This document shows positions 7,701 through 16,664 of a stretch of 64,000 nucleotides of DNA, piece after piece. Numbering within the stretch: the stretch's first letter is position 1; the number at the start of each line of letters is the position of its first letter. Below the pieces are notes generated by a model. The model worked only from the letters and a program-made list of their open reading frames with translations, did not search any database and was not told the DNA's origin. The stretch comes from Jidongwangia harbinensis (GTDB lineage: Bacteria > Actinomycetota > Actinomycetes > Mycobacteriales > Micromonosporaceae). A program made the translations under genes and the position numbers. The stretch lies in the NCBI RefSeq assembly GCF_020216025.1, contig NZ_JAIWNC010000004.1, positions 1-64,000 of the forward strand, given 5' to 3'.

Positions 7701-8330
7701 GAGGTACAAACCGCTGATCAATGCGTACGGGTGGGTCCCGGCGGACGTCTACACCGTCGCCCACCAGTACCTGCGCGGCCAGACCGACCGGGACCCGCTC
7801 CGGCTCTCTCCACGCCACCGCGGCGGCCGAGCACCGCGCCCTGTCCGAACAGGGAGTTGTATCCCTGGCCGGCCAGTTCCTCACGGCATTGCTCGAGCCG
7901 TGGAACTCGACGGACAGGTCCGCCACGGGCGCGATGCGCGCTGATGGTGTCAAGGCAGTCCGCCGACGGTTGTACGCGTGGTCGAGCTGCAAAAGACCGG
8001 CCTGACTCGGCCGGATGGCATTGGCACAGCTGGAAATAGTCCCTCGCCTCCGATCATGAACCACCGATCGCCAGGCCAACCCGCACGGAAAGCGGCTACC
8101 TATTTGCTGGTCGTACGACCGCAGCCGGCCAGGCTTGGTCGAGGTGACCGGTTGGATCGCTCGCTCGCGGCCGTCCACCGCAGGTATCGGTGTGACTTTT
8201 CATCTGGCATGCGCCTGCCGGTCACCGCGGCGCGGAGTGGCTCAAGAGGGGTATGCCCAGCTCAAAGTAGCGCTGCCCTCCCGTCGGCCCATCGTCGGAT
8301 CGAGGGATCGTGCCTTGCCGACATCGAGCG
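7701..8330. other. Gene-free stretch with a decayed coding fragment
   Basis: From 7704 one plus frame reads YKPLINAYGWVPADVYTVAH and QYLRGQTDRDPL before losing coding character, which looks like the tail of a degraded protein joined to the IS scar. No intact gene, RNA or strong repeat is seen in the rest up to the hairpin at 8331. Confidence 0.4.
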
Positions 8331-8370
8331 GTGGGGCCGCGCCCCCGCGAACGGGAAGGCGCGGCCCCAC
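8331..8370 (-). terminator. Strong GC hairpin after the serine hydrolase gene
   Basis: GTGGGGCCGCGCC and GGCGCGGCCCCAC form a perfect 13-bp stem with a 14-nt loop, starting about 11 bp beyond the stop of the minus-strand hydrolase. Confidence 0.7.
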
Positions 8371-8381
8371 TGACGACGGGC

Positions 8382-9602
8382 TTAGCGGGCGTTGCAGAGG
8401 GCGTGGTCGAGCAGTTCGGTGGCCACGTCCACGGTGGGCAGTTGCACTCCGGCGTCCGGGTTGAGCGAGTCGGTGTTGATCGACACCGTGACGCTGCGCG
8501 AGCCGTCCGGGGTGACGCCGTTGCGGGTCATGAAGCCGGGGATGTCGCCGCCGTGGGCCCAGAAGCCGCCGCACGAGTTCGTCCCCCACAGGATGCCCAG
8601 GCCGTACCGGGCGCCGGGGTACCTGGCCCGCACGGCGTCGCTGGTCTCCACGGTGCGCAGCATCTCGGCGAGCTGGGCACGCTTGAGTACCTTGCCGCTC
8701 ATCAGTGCCCGCATGAACTTGTTGGCGTCGTCCGTGGTGCTGATCATCTCACCGGCAGCGTCGGCCATGGAGGGGTTCACCACCGTCGCGTCGAGGCCGT
8801 AACGGGGATCCGGGTTGCCGGCCGTTCCGGGGAACCGCTGGTAGCCCACCGCGTGCGGGAGCGGGATCGTCGGCTTGGTGCCGGGCAGGGACGTGTCGTG
8901 CAGGTGCAGCGGCTTGACGATCCGCCTCCGCACCTCCTGCTGCCAGCTGCGACCGGTGACCTTCTCGATGACCATCCCGGCCACGACGTAGTTGGTGTTG
9001 GAGTAGTCCCACTTGCTACCCGGCGCGAACCCGGACGGGAACTTCATGGACAGGTTGACGAGGTCGACGTCGGTGTAGGTGCGGAACCGGGTGTTCAGGA
9101 AGCCCTCGGCGGTGTCCGAGTCGGTCACGCCCATGAAGTACTCCGGCAGGCCGCTGGTGTGCTGCAGAAGCTGCCGCACGGTGATCTTCCGCCCGTCGTT
9201 GCCCTTGCTCCGGATCAGGCCGGGCAGGAACCGCTCGACCTTGTCGTCCAGCGACAACTTTCGTTCGCCGACGAGCTGCAGCACGGTCGCCGCCACGAAC
9301 GTCTTGGTGTAGCTACCGATCCGGAACTTCGCGTCCCACGGCACCGGAGTGCGCTTGGCGACGTTGCCGTACCCGCTGCGCACCCGCACGTCGCCGCGCG
9401 GCGTATCCAATTCGACCAGCACGCCCGGCGCTCCGTATTTCCGCAGTGCGTCGGCGTCGGCCTGCAGGGTCGCGGTCAGGCTCGACCGGAACTCGACCGG
9501 CGCCGGCAGGTCGCCGGTCCTGGCCTGGGCGACCCCGACGCCGACCATGGCGGTTCCGGCCACCGTCGCCGCGATGATGACTGCCATAGGTGATTTCCTC
9601 AT
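8382..9602 (-). CDS. Secreted serine hydrolase, class C beta-lactamase / D-Ala-D-Ala carboxypeptidase family
   Basis: A 406-residue protein from ATG 9602; the signal peptide MRKSPMAVIIAATVAGTAMV ends near VAQA-R. The catalytic set is complete: SxxK as S97-Y-T-K100, the tyrosine motif Y200-S-N202 in KWDYSNTNY, and the KTG-equivalent HGG beginning at His350 (FWAHGGDIPG). The family includes DD-peptidases, esterases and penicillin-recognising enzymes acting outside the membrane. An upstream start at 9644 would bury the signal peptide and is rejected. It is followed by a strong terminator and sits 92 bp after the co-directional TetR gene. Confidence 0.88.
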   Translation of the reverse strand: MRKSPMAVIIAATVAGTAMVGVGVAQARTGDLPAPVEFRSSLTATLQADADALRKYGAPGVLVELDTPRGDVRVRSGYGNVAKRTPVPWDAKFRIGSYTKTFVAATVLQLVGERKLSLDDKVERFLPGLIRSKGNDGRKITVRQLLQHTSGLPEYFMGVTDSDTAEGFLNTRFRTYTDVDLVNLSMKFPSGFAPGSKWDYSNTNYVVAGMVIEKVTGRSWQQEVRRRIVKPLHLHDTSLPGTKPTIPLPHAVGYQRFPGTAGNPDPRYGLDATVVNPSMADAAGEMISTTDDANKFMRALMSGKVLKRAQLAEMLRTVETSDAVRARYPGARYGLGILWGTNSCGGFWAHGGDIPGFMTRNGVTPDGSRSVTVSINTDSLNPDAGVQLPTVDVATELLDHALCNAR

Positions 9603-9694
9603 GCCGATGACGCTAGAGAGATCACTGGGGGAAAACGTCCCCACGGAGTGGACAGTCGGCCGTCCCTCGCTCGGGGGACAAGCTCCCGGAGCCG

Positions 9695-10405
9695 CTAGTG
9701 AGACGCCATGCGATTCAGCAGCTCGCGCAGCAGTAGCCGTTCGCCGGGGGTGAGACCGCCGGGCACGTCCCGATCCGGGGCGGCGAGGGTGGTGGCCAGC
9801 GCGACGGCGTTCGCGCGGAGATCACCGGCGGCGGGATTCGCCTTGGTGCTGAGGATGCGGTCGAGCACCGCGTCGCGCAGCACCGATGAGTCGAAGTTGT
9901 CCCGATCGGCCTGCGGTAGCGAGAGCGCGTGGAGCACTGCGCCCATACCGGCCGCGTGGATGGTGGACACTGCCTGCTCGACCGGCACCACGAGCAGGCC
10001 GGCCTGGGCGACGTGGACCATGAGCCGCCGCAGGACCGACAATGCCGTCGCGGCAGCCGTGTTCTGCCGGTCCGGGCGATTCTCTCGGTAACTGAAGATC
10101 AAAACGTAGACCGCCGGGTTCTCGATGCCGAACCGAACATGGAGATCCCAACCCGAACGCAGGGCGCTGACCGGATCGCCGCCGTCGGGCAGTACCTGTT
10201 TCTGCTCGAGATAGCGGGCGAACGTCTCTTCGGCCACGACGTCGAGCAGGCCCTGCATGTCCCCGAAGGCGCGGTAGATGGCCGCCGGTTGAACGTTGGC
10301 CGCCGCGCTGACGGCTCTGGTGGACACGGCATCGCGACCGCCCGCTGCCAGCAGATCGACGGCAGCCCGGCGGATGCGATCACGGGAGGCATCGGACGAC
10401 GGCAC
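9695..10405 (-). CDS. TetR/AcrR-family repressor
   Basis: A 236-residue protein starting GTG 10405 (VPSSDASRDRIRRAAVDLLA). The N-terminal helix-turn-helix is clear: 'GGRDAVSTRAVSAAANVQPA' then AIYRAFGDMQGLLDVVAEE. The remaining about 170 residues form the ligand-binding/dimer domain. It is transcribed away from an alpha/beta hydrolase, and the 128-bp gap holds two TGATGTC-based palindromes, so it very probably represses itself and the hydrolase. The serine hydrolase follows on the same strand. Confidence 0.9.
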   Translation of the reverse strand: MPSSDASRDRIRRAAVDLLAAGGRDAVSTRAVSAAANVQPAAIYRAFGDMQGLLDVVAEETFARYLEQKQVLPDGGDPVSALRSGWDLHVRFGIENPAVYVLIFSYRENRPDRQNTAAATALSVLRRLMVHVAQAGLLVVPVEQAVSTIHAAGMGAVLHALSLPQADRDNFDSSVLRDAVLDRILSTKANPAAGDLRANAVALATTLAAPDRDVPGGLTPGERLLLRELLNRMASH

Positions 10406-10423
10406 GGATGAACGCTATCACAT

Positions 10424-10452
10424 CACTGATGTCGTCTCGCGCGACATCAGTG
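10424..10452. promoter_or_regulatory. TetR operator 1
   Basis: CACTGATGTCG-N7-CGACATCAGTG is a perfect 11-bp inverted repeat located 19 bp from the TetR start codon, where it would cover that gene's promoter. Confidence 0.75.
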
Positions 10453-10479
10453 TTGCCACGATTCTCGATCCGTGCTTAC

Positions 10480-10512
10480 ATCGGTGATGTCAGACGAAGC
10501 GACATCAGCGAT
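10480..10512. promoter_or_regulatory. TetR operator 2
   Basis: ATCGGTGATGTC-N9-GACATCAGCGAT repeats the same half-site with one mismatch, about 20 bp ahead of the hydrolase start. Two sites with the same core on either side of the divergent promoters fit control of both genes by one repressor. Confidence 0.7.
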
Positions 10513-10533
10513 ACCGCGAAGGAGTGCCGCAGC

Positions 10534-11472
10534 ATGACCGACCCGACCTCACCCCCGGAAGAACAGATCGCGAAGACCCTGCAGACCCTGGCCGAGAGCT
10601 TCCGCACCTGGACGCGAGCCCCGATTTTTCATCGCCCCGACGAGGTCGCTCTCGAGTACGAGGACGTCACCTTTCCCTCGGAGGACGGCACGCCGCTGGA
10701 AGGCTGGTTCATCCCCGCCGCCGGATCCGACAAGATCGTCATCGCCAACCACCCGCGCTGGTTCAACCGCGCCGGGCTCCCCTCCCACCTGGAACCGTGG
10801 AAGTCTCTCGGCGGTGCCGCGGGCAACGACTTCGAGGTCAACTTCGTGCCCGACTATCGGATCCTGCACGACGCCGGCTACCACGTCCTCGCCTACGACC
10901 TGCGCAACTTCGGTCAGAGCGGCGAGGCCAACGGCGGCCTCTTCACCGTCGGACGGTTCGAATCCCGGGACGTCATCGGCTCACTGGACTACGTACGCGG
11001 TCGCGCCGACACCAAGGACCTGACGATCGGCCTGTTCAGCCGCTGCGTCGGCGCCAACTCGACCATGTTCGCGATGACCCGGCGGCCCGACGTCTTCGAC
11101 GGCGTGCGCTGCATGGTCGCCCCGCAGCCACTCTCCCCCGGCGTGTCCCTCGGGCGCGCACTGGAACGCTTCGGCATTCCGCAGCGCTACCTGGACGACC
11201 TGGACGAGCGGATCCGGCTGATTACCAGCTTCCGGCTGAGCGAACTCTCCCCGGTGCCGTGGGCGAAGAACGTGACCGTTCCGACGTTCCTGTACCAGGT
11301 TCGCGACGACGTCTACACCCGGCCGGACGACGTGCAGTCCATGTACGACAACCTACCCACCGAGAAGGAGCTCCTCTGGATCGACGGCACCACCCGACGC
11401 TGGGACGGCTACACCTACTTTCAGAAGGATCCCGCTCCCATGCTCGAATGGTTCGACCGCTACATGAAATGA
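10534..11472 (+). CDS. Alpha/beta hydrolase with a cysteine at the nucleophile elbow
   Basis: A 312-residue protein from ATG 10534 with AAGGAG 10 bp upstream. The fold is seen in VTFPSEDGTPLEGWFIPA, an ANHPRW oxyanion loop and 'HDAGYHVLAYDLRNFGQSGE'. At the elbow the usual GxSxG is replaced by FSRCVGAN (S169-R-C171-V-G173), placing Cys171 where Ser normally sits, as in dienelactone hydrolases. A C-terminal EWFDRYMK follows the expected acid/His region. The substrate is unknown; TetR control suggests an inducible detoxifying or catabolic role. Confidence 0.85.
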   Translation: MTDPTSPPEEQIAKTLQTLAESFRTWTRAPIFHRPDEVALEYEDVTFPSEDGTPLEGWFIPAAGSDKIVIANHPRWFNRAGLPSHLEPWKSLGGAAGNDFEVNFVPDYRILHDAGYHVLAYDLRNFGQSGEANGGLFTVGRFESRDVIGSLDYVRGRADTKDLTIGLFSRCVGANSTMFAMTRRPDVFDGVRCMVAPQPLSPGVSLGRALERFGIPQRYLDDLDERIRLITSFRLSELSPVPWAKNVTVPTFLYQVRDDVYTRPDDVQSMYDNLPTEKELLWIDGTTRRWDGYTYFQKDPAPMLEWFDRYMK

Positions 11473-11507
11473 CCGGTGCGGGGAGGCCGGCGGCGGTCAC
11501 GTCGGTA

Positions 11508-11531
11508 GCCGGCGGCTTCTCCACCGCCGGC
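11508..11531. terminator. Hairpin between convergent hydrolase and MarR genes
   Basis: GCCGGCGG-CTTCTCCA-CCGCCGGC is an 8-bp perfect stem with an 8-nt loop, placed between the two convergent stops, so it can serve both directions. Confidence 0.5.
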
Positions 11532-11547
11532 CGAGGGTGTCTGCGCT

Positions 11548-12078
11548 TCAGGAGCTCTTGCGGCGCGCCTTGGCCAGCGCGCGTTCCAGGGTTTCCAGGG
11601 CTGCCAGCAGGCCGTCTTCGCCGTCTTGGCCGAGCGTCGAGACGGTCAGGGCCTCGAGTTGCTCCCAGATTTCGGCGAGGCGGGGTTGCAGCGTCCGGCC
11701 GGCCGGGGTGAGCGAAACAATCATCGCTCGCTTGTCGCGTTCGTCCGGACGCCGGCTCACCAGCCCGGCATCCTCCATGCGCCGGATGCTGCGGGACAGG
11801 GTGGAGTGGTCCAGCCCGATCGACTGTTGCAGCGTCGTCTGGATCTGGTCGTCCCGGTCGAAGAGCCGCATGAGGATCAGCTCCTGCCCGGGATAGAGGT
11901 CGAGCGTCAGAAGCTGCTCGGCGACCAGGCCGTGCAGGGTTCGCGACAAAGCGAGCAGGCTCAACGTCAGCGGCGCCGGTCGCAACAGGCTCGGCTTGTC
12001 CGTCAGCAGCCTCGACAGGTCTTCGGGCACGAGCCCTCCTCGATCGCTTAGTTGATCTTGCCGTGTGATGACCACCAC
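11548..12078 (-). CDS. MarR-family transcriptional regulator
   Basis: A 176-residue protein; the winged helix is visible as 'IQTTLQQSIGLDHSTLSRSI' followed by RRMEDAGLVSRRPDERDKRA, the wing with the conserved D-R-D-K-R pattern. N- and C-terminal helices form the dimer interface. The start at ATG 12078 is the ORF limit; a GTG near 12027 (VPEDLSRLL) is possible. It is divergent from a quinone oxidoreductase whose promoter carries CTAG-centred repeats, suggesting direct control in response to phenolic or oxidising ligands. Confidence 0.88.
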   Translation of the reverse strand: MVVITRQDQLSDRGGLVPEDLSRLLTDKPSLLRPAPLTLSLLALSRTLHGLVAEQLLTLDLYPGQELILMRLFDRDDQIQTTLQQSIGLDHSTLSRSIRRMEDAGLVSRRPDERDKRAMIVSLTPAGRTLQPRLAEIWEQLEALTVSTLGQDGEDGLLAALETLERALAKARRKSS

Positions 12079-12087
12079 GTTGAGTTA

Positions 12088-12119
12088 TGTGGCTAGACAA
12101 CAAATACTGTGGCTAGACA
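12088..12119. promoter_or_regulatory. MarR operator, two TGTGGCTAGACA sites
   Basis: The 12-mer TGTGGCTAGACA occurs at 12088 and again at 12108, exactly 20 bp apart (two helical turns). The outer flanks TTATG and CATAA make the whole block a larger imperfect palindrome. It lies between the divergent marR and oxidoreductase starts. Confidence 0.65.
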
Positions 12120-12142
12120 CATAACTACGGAGAGGCTATCTC

Positions 12143-13147
12143 ATGAAGGCGATCCAGATGAGCGCCACCGGCGGTCCTGACGTTCTCGAGCAGGTCGACC
12201 TGCCGGTTCCGCGTCCCGCCGCGGGCGACGTACTGATTCGCGTGGAAGCGGCCGGCGTCAACTTCATGGACCTCATGCGACGCAAGGGAATGCCGTTCGA
12301 CATCCCGACACCGCTACCGTTCGTCCCGGGTGCCGAGGTGGCGGGCACCGTCACCGCGCTCGGCGGCGGTGTGGAGACAGTCGCGGTGGGCGACCGCGTC
12401 TTCGGGCTCTCCGGAGTCCTGGCAGACGGCGGTTGGGCCGAGCTCACGACGGCGAAGGCGACCGGCCTGTTCCCGATCCCGCCGGGCCTGAGCGCGCAGC
12501 GAGCGGCCGGTCTCACCGTGGTCGGTGTGGCCGCCGCCGTCATGCTGATCGAAGCGGCCAAGCTGACCGAAGGGGAGACGGTATTTGTGCCGGCGGCGGC
12601 GGGCGGCCTGGGCGGCTTCGCCGTACAGATCGCCAAAGTGCTCGGCGCCACCGTCATTGCCGGAGCGGGCACCGAGGAGAAGCGACGGATCGCCCTCGAG
12701 TTGGGCGCCGACCACGCGGTGGACTACCGCGGGGACGGCTGGCCGCTGGCGGTCCAGCAGATCACCGGCGGCAAGGGCGTCGACGTGGCACTCGAGGCCG
12801 TCGGACCGCGGCACCTGGGTGAGACGATCTCGATCCTGGCCCCGTTCGGCCGACTGATCTCCTACGGCAGCCTCGCCGGTTACGACGACACCATCGACCC
12901 CGCGGCCCTGGCCAGGGTGCTCTTCAACCCCGCACCGGCACAGACGCTCACCGGGTTCAACGTCACGCACTGGCTGACCCAGCGCCCCCAGGCCGCGTTC
13001 GCAGCGGCCGGGCGACTACTGACCTGGCTCGCCGAAGGCAAGCTGACCGGACCCCGCATCACCAGTCTGCCGCTCGCCGACGCGGCGGAGGCACTGTCGC
13101 TGCTCGAAAGCGGCAAGAACATCGGCAAGGTCGTCCTCATCCCCTGA
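12143..13147 (+). CDS. Zinc-free quinone oxidoreductase (MDR superfamily)
   Basis: A 334-residue protein starting ATG 12143 after GGAGAGG. It contains the GroES-like N-terminal fold (VEAAGVNFMDLMRRKG, PFVPGAEVAGTVTALG) and the Rossmann NADPH site 'VPAAAGGLGGFAVQIAKVLG', with ALELGADHAVDY and a VALEAVGPRHLGE strand. The structural-zinc cysteine cluster is absent, as in QOR-type enzymes. It should reduce quinones or enones with NADPH in the cytoplasm. It is the likely target of the divergent MarR protein. Confidence 0.9.
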   Translation: MKAIQMSATGGPDVLEQVDLPVPRPAAGDVLIRVEAAGVNFMDLMRRKGMPFDIPTPLPFVPGAEVAGTVTALGGGVETVAVGDRVFGLSGVLADGGWAELTTAKATGLFPIPPGLSAQRAAGLTVVGVAAAVMLIEAAKLTEGETVFVPAAAGGLGGFAVQIAKVLGATVIAGAGTEEKRRIALELGADHAVDYRGDGWPLAVQQITGGKGVDVALEAVGPRHLGETISILAPFGRLISYGSLAGYDDTIDPAALARVLFNPAPAQTLTGFNVTHWLTQRPQAAFAAAGRLLTWLAEGKLTGPRITSLPLADAAEALSLLESGKNIGKVVLIP

Positions 13148-13606
13148 CCCGGGTCGTCATCGGACGCTCACGACGGTACGTGGGCGACGGTTACGCACCG
13201 CGCATCCAGCGTCGGATAGCGCCAACCGCGCACGTGCACTGTTTCTGCCGTTGCGACACGAGGTCGCACTTTGCGAGTGGACTCGCAGTTAGGAGGGCCG
13301 ACATGACGTCGGCAGCGTAGTTCCGGGCGCGTGCTCGATGCCTGGCCCCGCCCTTGGCGTGCGTTGCTGGTGACGGCAGGGGTGCGAAGCCCGAGGGGAA
13401 AGCCAAAGGACTCCCGTCCCATCCGGGGTCACGGGCGAGAGGCAGACCGGACGCACTTATTCTCGGCATATCCGCGTGTTGGTCAGCCCTGTCTGTCAGG
13501 GTAAGTTGAGGCCAGCGGCTCATAGCAACTCCGCCGGACAGGGCGAGTTCAGGATCGAGAATCGTTGAATACTGCTGTTGACGTCGTGGCCGTCCAGGAT
13601 GGGGTC
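13148..13606. other. Gene-free stretch before the IS3-type element
   Basis: Only low-quality frames are present. A notable segment at 13462-13487 reads CTCGGCATATCCGCGTGTTG and continues GTCAG; it matches 27785-27809 with one difference, that is, the same heptamer CTCGGCA followed by the same unrelated sequence. I see no RNA gene. Confidence 0.45.
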
Positions 13607-14965
13607 ATGAGTCGCAAGAAGGGTCCGCGTGCGGACGGGCCGAGGACACGCCGGTCCTTCACGCCGGTCCTTCACGCCGGGGCAGAAGCTGGAACTGCTG
13701 GCCGGCTACGAGCAGGCCGTCGCGGCCGGTGAGGGCGGGGCGTTCCTGCGGCGGGAGGGTTTGTACTCGTCGTTGATGTCGGAGTGGCGCCGGTCCCGGG
13801 ACGCGGGGCTGTTGCAGGGCAAACCGGCTGGTGAGACGGTCGGGCGGTCCAGCGTGGAGTAGGCCGAGATCGCCCGGTTGCGGCGGGAACTGCAGCTGGC
13901 GCAGGCGAAGCTGGCGCGCACGGAGACGGCACTGACGATCATGGGAAAAGCGCAAGAGCTCTTGGAGGACATCTCCCGGAGCGAGCCGGACGGTTCGGAC
14001 GTCTTCGGGCTCGGCAAGCGCTGATGGACGCCTTCCAGGCGTTGACCGGCGCGGGGACCACGACCCGGGCTGCGGCCGTGATGACCGGCATCTGTCGGTC
14101 CAGCGCCGATCGGGACCGCCGCCGGCCGAGCCCGTCACCTTCGCCGCGTTCGGTGCCGGCGAACGCGCTCACCCCGGCCGAACGCGACCGGGTACTGCAG
14201 CTGCTGGACAGCCCGTAGTTCGTCGACGCTGCTCCGGCACAGGTCTACGCCGCTCTGCTCGACCAGGGCGTCTACGTCGGCTCGATCGCGACGATGTATC
14301 GGATCCTGCGGGAGCACCGGCAGATCCGTGAACGTCGCCGGCTGGCCCGGCATCCGGCGCGTGCTCGTCCGGAGTTGGTCGCTACCGGGCCGCGGCAGGT
14401 GTTCAGCTGGGACATCACGAAGCTGGCCGGCCCGGTGAAGGGCTCCTACTTCGACGCCTACGTGATGATCGACGTCTACTCCCGCTACATCCTCGGCGTC
14501 CGGGTGCACGCCCGTGAGTCCGGCCCGCTCGCGGCGTCGATGATGCGGGAGGTGTTCGATGTCCACGGCATCCCGCATGTGGTCCACGGCGACCGGGGCA
14601 CGTCGATGACCTCGAAATCGGTGGCGGACCTGCTCGAGGACCTGACCGTGACCCGGTCGCACTCGAGGCCGAAGGTGTCCAACGACAATCCGTACAGCGA
14701 GGCCTGGTTCAAGACGTTGAAGTACGCGCCGGTCTTCCCGGACAGGTTCGCGTCCCTCACGGACGCGCGGGTGTTCATGACCGGCTTCGTGACCTGGTAC
14801 AACAACTGCCACCGCATTCCGGAATCGGCCTGCACACCCCCGCCGAGGTTCACCACGGGCGCCACCACACGGTCCGAGCCGGCCGCGAGGACACCCTCGC
14901 CGCGGCCCGCGCAGCTCACCCGGAACGCTTCGGCACCGACCGGCTCCTACCCAAGATCCTCTCGT
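13607..14965 (+). mobile_element. IS3-family element, inactivated transposase ORFs
   Basis: OrfA-like part: MSRKKGPRADGPRTRRSF, then 'KLELLAGYEQAVAAGEGGAF', LRREGLYSSLMSEWRR and a leucine-rich 'AEIARLRRELQLAQAKLA'. OrfB-like part (from 14024): an rve integrase core with FSWDITKLAGPVKG, YVMIDVYSRYILG, VVHGDRGTSMTS and 'RPKVSNDNPYSEAWFKTLKY', which carry the D, D and E of the DDE triad. Lesions: a 13-bp tandem duplication (unit at 13648 and 13661) shifting the frame, TAG stops at 13860-13862 and 14216-14218, and a frameshift near 14815 before an intact-looking HSGIGLHTPAEV continuation in another frame. It is non-functional. The right edge abuts an IS5-type fragment. Confidence 0.82.
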
Positions 14966-14969
14966 CACG

Positions 14970-15340
14970 GCCGGAACATGGTTGGCGGCCCGGATCGACT
15001 GTGTGTCCAAGATGATCGCGGACCGGTCCTCCCGGCGGCCTACCTTCTCCCCGGCCTGGCAGCGCAGCAGGTCATGGATCGCCTGGTCGGTGCCGTCGTC
15101 GCGCCACAACGCGAAGTAGTAGTACGTCGCGGATTTCGGCGGCAGGTCATGCGGCAGATACGCCCACTGACAACCGGTCCGGTTCTGATAGAAGATCGAG
15201 TTCAGGATCTCCCGCAACGAGTAGCGGCCCTGGTGCCCCGACACCGACGGATGCTTCGCTTTCCACGCGTCCAGGAACGGGCCCACCACTGCCCACTGCT
15301 CGTCGGTGAGGTCACTCGGATACGCCTTCCGCTCGCCCAT
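14970..15340 (-). pseudogene. IS5-family transposase, N-terminal fragment
   Basis: From ATG 15340 the protein reads 'MGERKAYPSDLTDEQWAVVG', SLREILNSIFYQNRTGCQWA, YLPHDLPPKSATYYYFALWR and ends SAIILDTQSIRAANHV. This is the DUF4096-type N-terminus plus first catalytic aspartate (LDTQS) of IS5/ISL2-like transposases. After about 122 residues it runs into the IS3-type element. The rest of the IS5 element is not found on the other side of it, so the fragment was truncated and not simply interrupted. Confidence 0.8.
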
Positions 15341-15611
15341 GACCAGCTCAACCCGCACACCTGCCAGCAGGGCATCGGCGCAGCTCAAAGGTCACGACAT
15401 CGAGCGATGACGAACTACGGAAACCTCACAAACCGCCCTCTGAAATCTCCGCCCTGCGGTAACACCGATATCCGCCGGGCTCGATCGGCTCGCGATGGGG
15501 CGCCGCAAGGCGTTGCTGTCCGGTCGGGTGGGACTCGGCGGCCAGATCAGTACGAGTAGAGGTTATAGAAAACACGTGCCACTGCGTTGGCAGAGGCTTA
15601 ACCGTGTCGAG

Positions 15612-16643
15612 CTAGAGGGGAAAGCCGGACCTTCCCATCTCTGATTCAGTAAGGTGGAGGTAGCGGTAGTCGTGCTCGATATGACCAGGTTGACGAATCG
15701 GTGCGCTGGCCACGTTCACTGCTAGGCCACTGACGACGGCAAGTGTTGCTACACCGACACCGAAGCCGGGAACATCGAGAAGCTCGCCTGCATACTCGGC
15801 CGCAACTGCTACCGTCACCAGCGCTCCTTTGCGAAGCGACAAGGGGACACCGGATTCTTTGCCGTACCGGGCGATTTGCTCTCTGGCGTGGTTCAGCCGG
15901 CGCTCAACGCGTGTGTAAGCGTCCTGCGGGTAGAGGCCTTGGAGAGTCCCGAGGAATTCCATGATTGCATTCATCATCTCCGACCGTGCCTGATCGTGGC
16001 GCTGGCGAAACTCCCACAGACTACTTATTTCGACCCCCGGACCCGGGACTGGCAGGAGCGGCCCGATGTCGACCCTCCAGCCGTGAGAGATTTCGCGTCC
16101 TGCAACCGGATCCGCGTTCATCCGAAAGGCGGCTGCGATGTCCGTATGAGGGTGTAGCCCGTCGGGCCCTTCGCTACCATGCCTCCGGTTATTATCTGCC
16201 GCAACCTGAGCCGCAATGATGCTAATTAGGAGGTGCATCAGTTGCGGTGAGCCGTAGAGTCGCCAAGGCGAGTCCGGGTGCCGGGCAGCGTATCCCCGCG
16301 ATATCAACATCTCCACCACGCTATCCTCCAATTTCCCGGTATGAAGCATGGTTTTGGAGTCGAGGGCTGGCGGCTGTTGTGGGATCAGGGCTGCTTCACC
16401 TATCTCCCGGACCGCGTGTTCCAGTTCCGAGCTGATCACACCTTCCGCCAGCACGTCGTTGAAATGGTCATACGGTTGGATCGGCGTATAGAATTCTCGG
16501 TCCCTCATTGCCAACATCTCGGGCTCTAGCCGCGACTCCCACCCTGGGGCGACAACGGTGCGCAGCCCATCCCAGTAGAGCACTGCTCGCTGAATTACAG
16601 GGGTCGGTGCGGCGGCGAGGGGATAGTAAAGCATGCTTGGCAT
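15612..16643 (-). CDS. DUF6236-like hypothetical protein
   Basis: A 343-residue protein. ATG 16643 is chosen because AGGAGG lies 6 bp before it; the longer ORF start at 16664 has none. The N-terminus MLYYPLAAAPTPVIQRAVLY then WDGLRTVVAPGWE is typical of DUF6236 proteins. A mid-region has helices with 'LMHLLISIIAAQVAADNNRR', followed by a coiled region and a weakly hydrophobic Ala/Val-rich stretch near residues 285-320. GC is lower than the neighbours, suggesting transfer. Function is unknown; such genes are common in mobile or defence regions. Confidence 0.65.
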   Translation of the reverse strand: MPSMLYYPLAAAPTPVIQRAVLYWDGLRTVVAPGWESRLEPEMLAMRDREFYTPIQPYDHFNDVLAEGVISSELEHAVREIGEAALIPQQPPALDSKTMLHTGKLEDSVVEMLISRGYAARHPDSPWRLYGSPQLMHLLISIIAAQVAADNNRRHGSEGPDGLHPHTDIAAAFRMNADPVAGREISHGWRVDIGPLLPVPGPGVEISSLWEFRQRHDQARSEMMNAIMEFLGTLQGLYPQDAYTRVERRLNHAREQIARYGKESGVPLSLRKGALVTVAVAAEYAGELLDVPGFGVGVATLAVVSGLAVNVASAPIRQPGHIEHDYRYLHLTESEMGRSGFPL

Positions 16644-16664
16644 CGCAGACCTCCTACTCGGCAT

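Noticed and set aside
13191..13523. 110-residue minus-strand ORF after the quinone oxidoreductase
   Set aside because: Uneven composition, no RBS, no recognisable domain; left as unassigned intergenic DNA.
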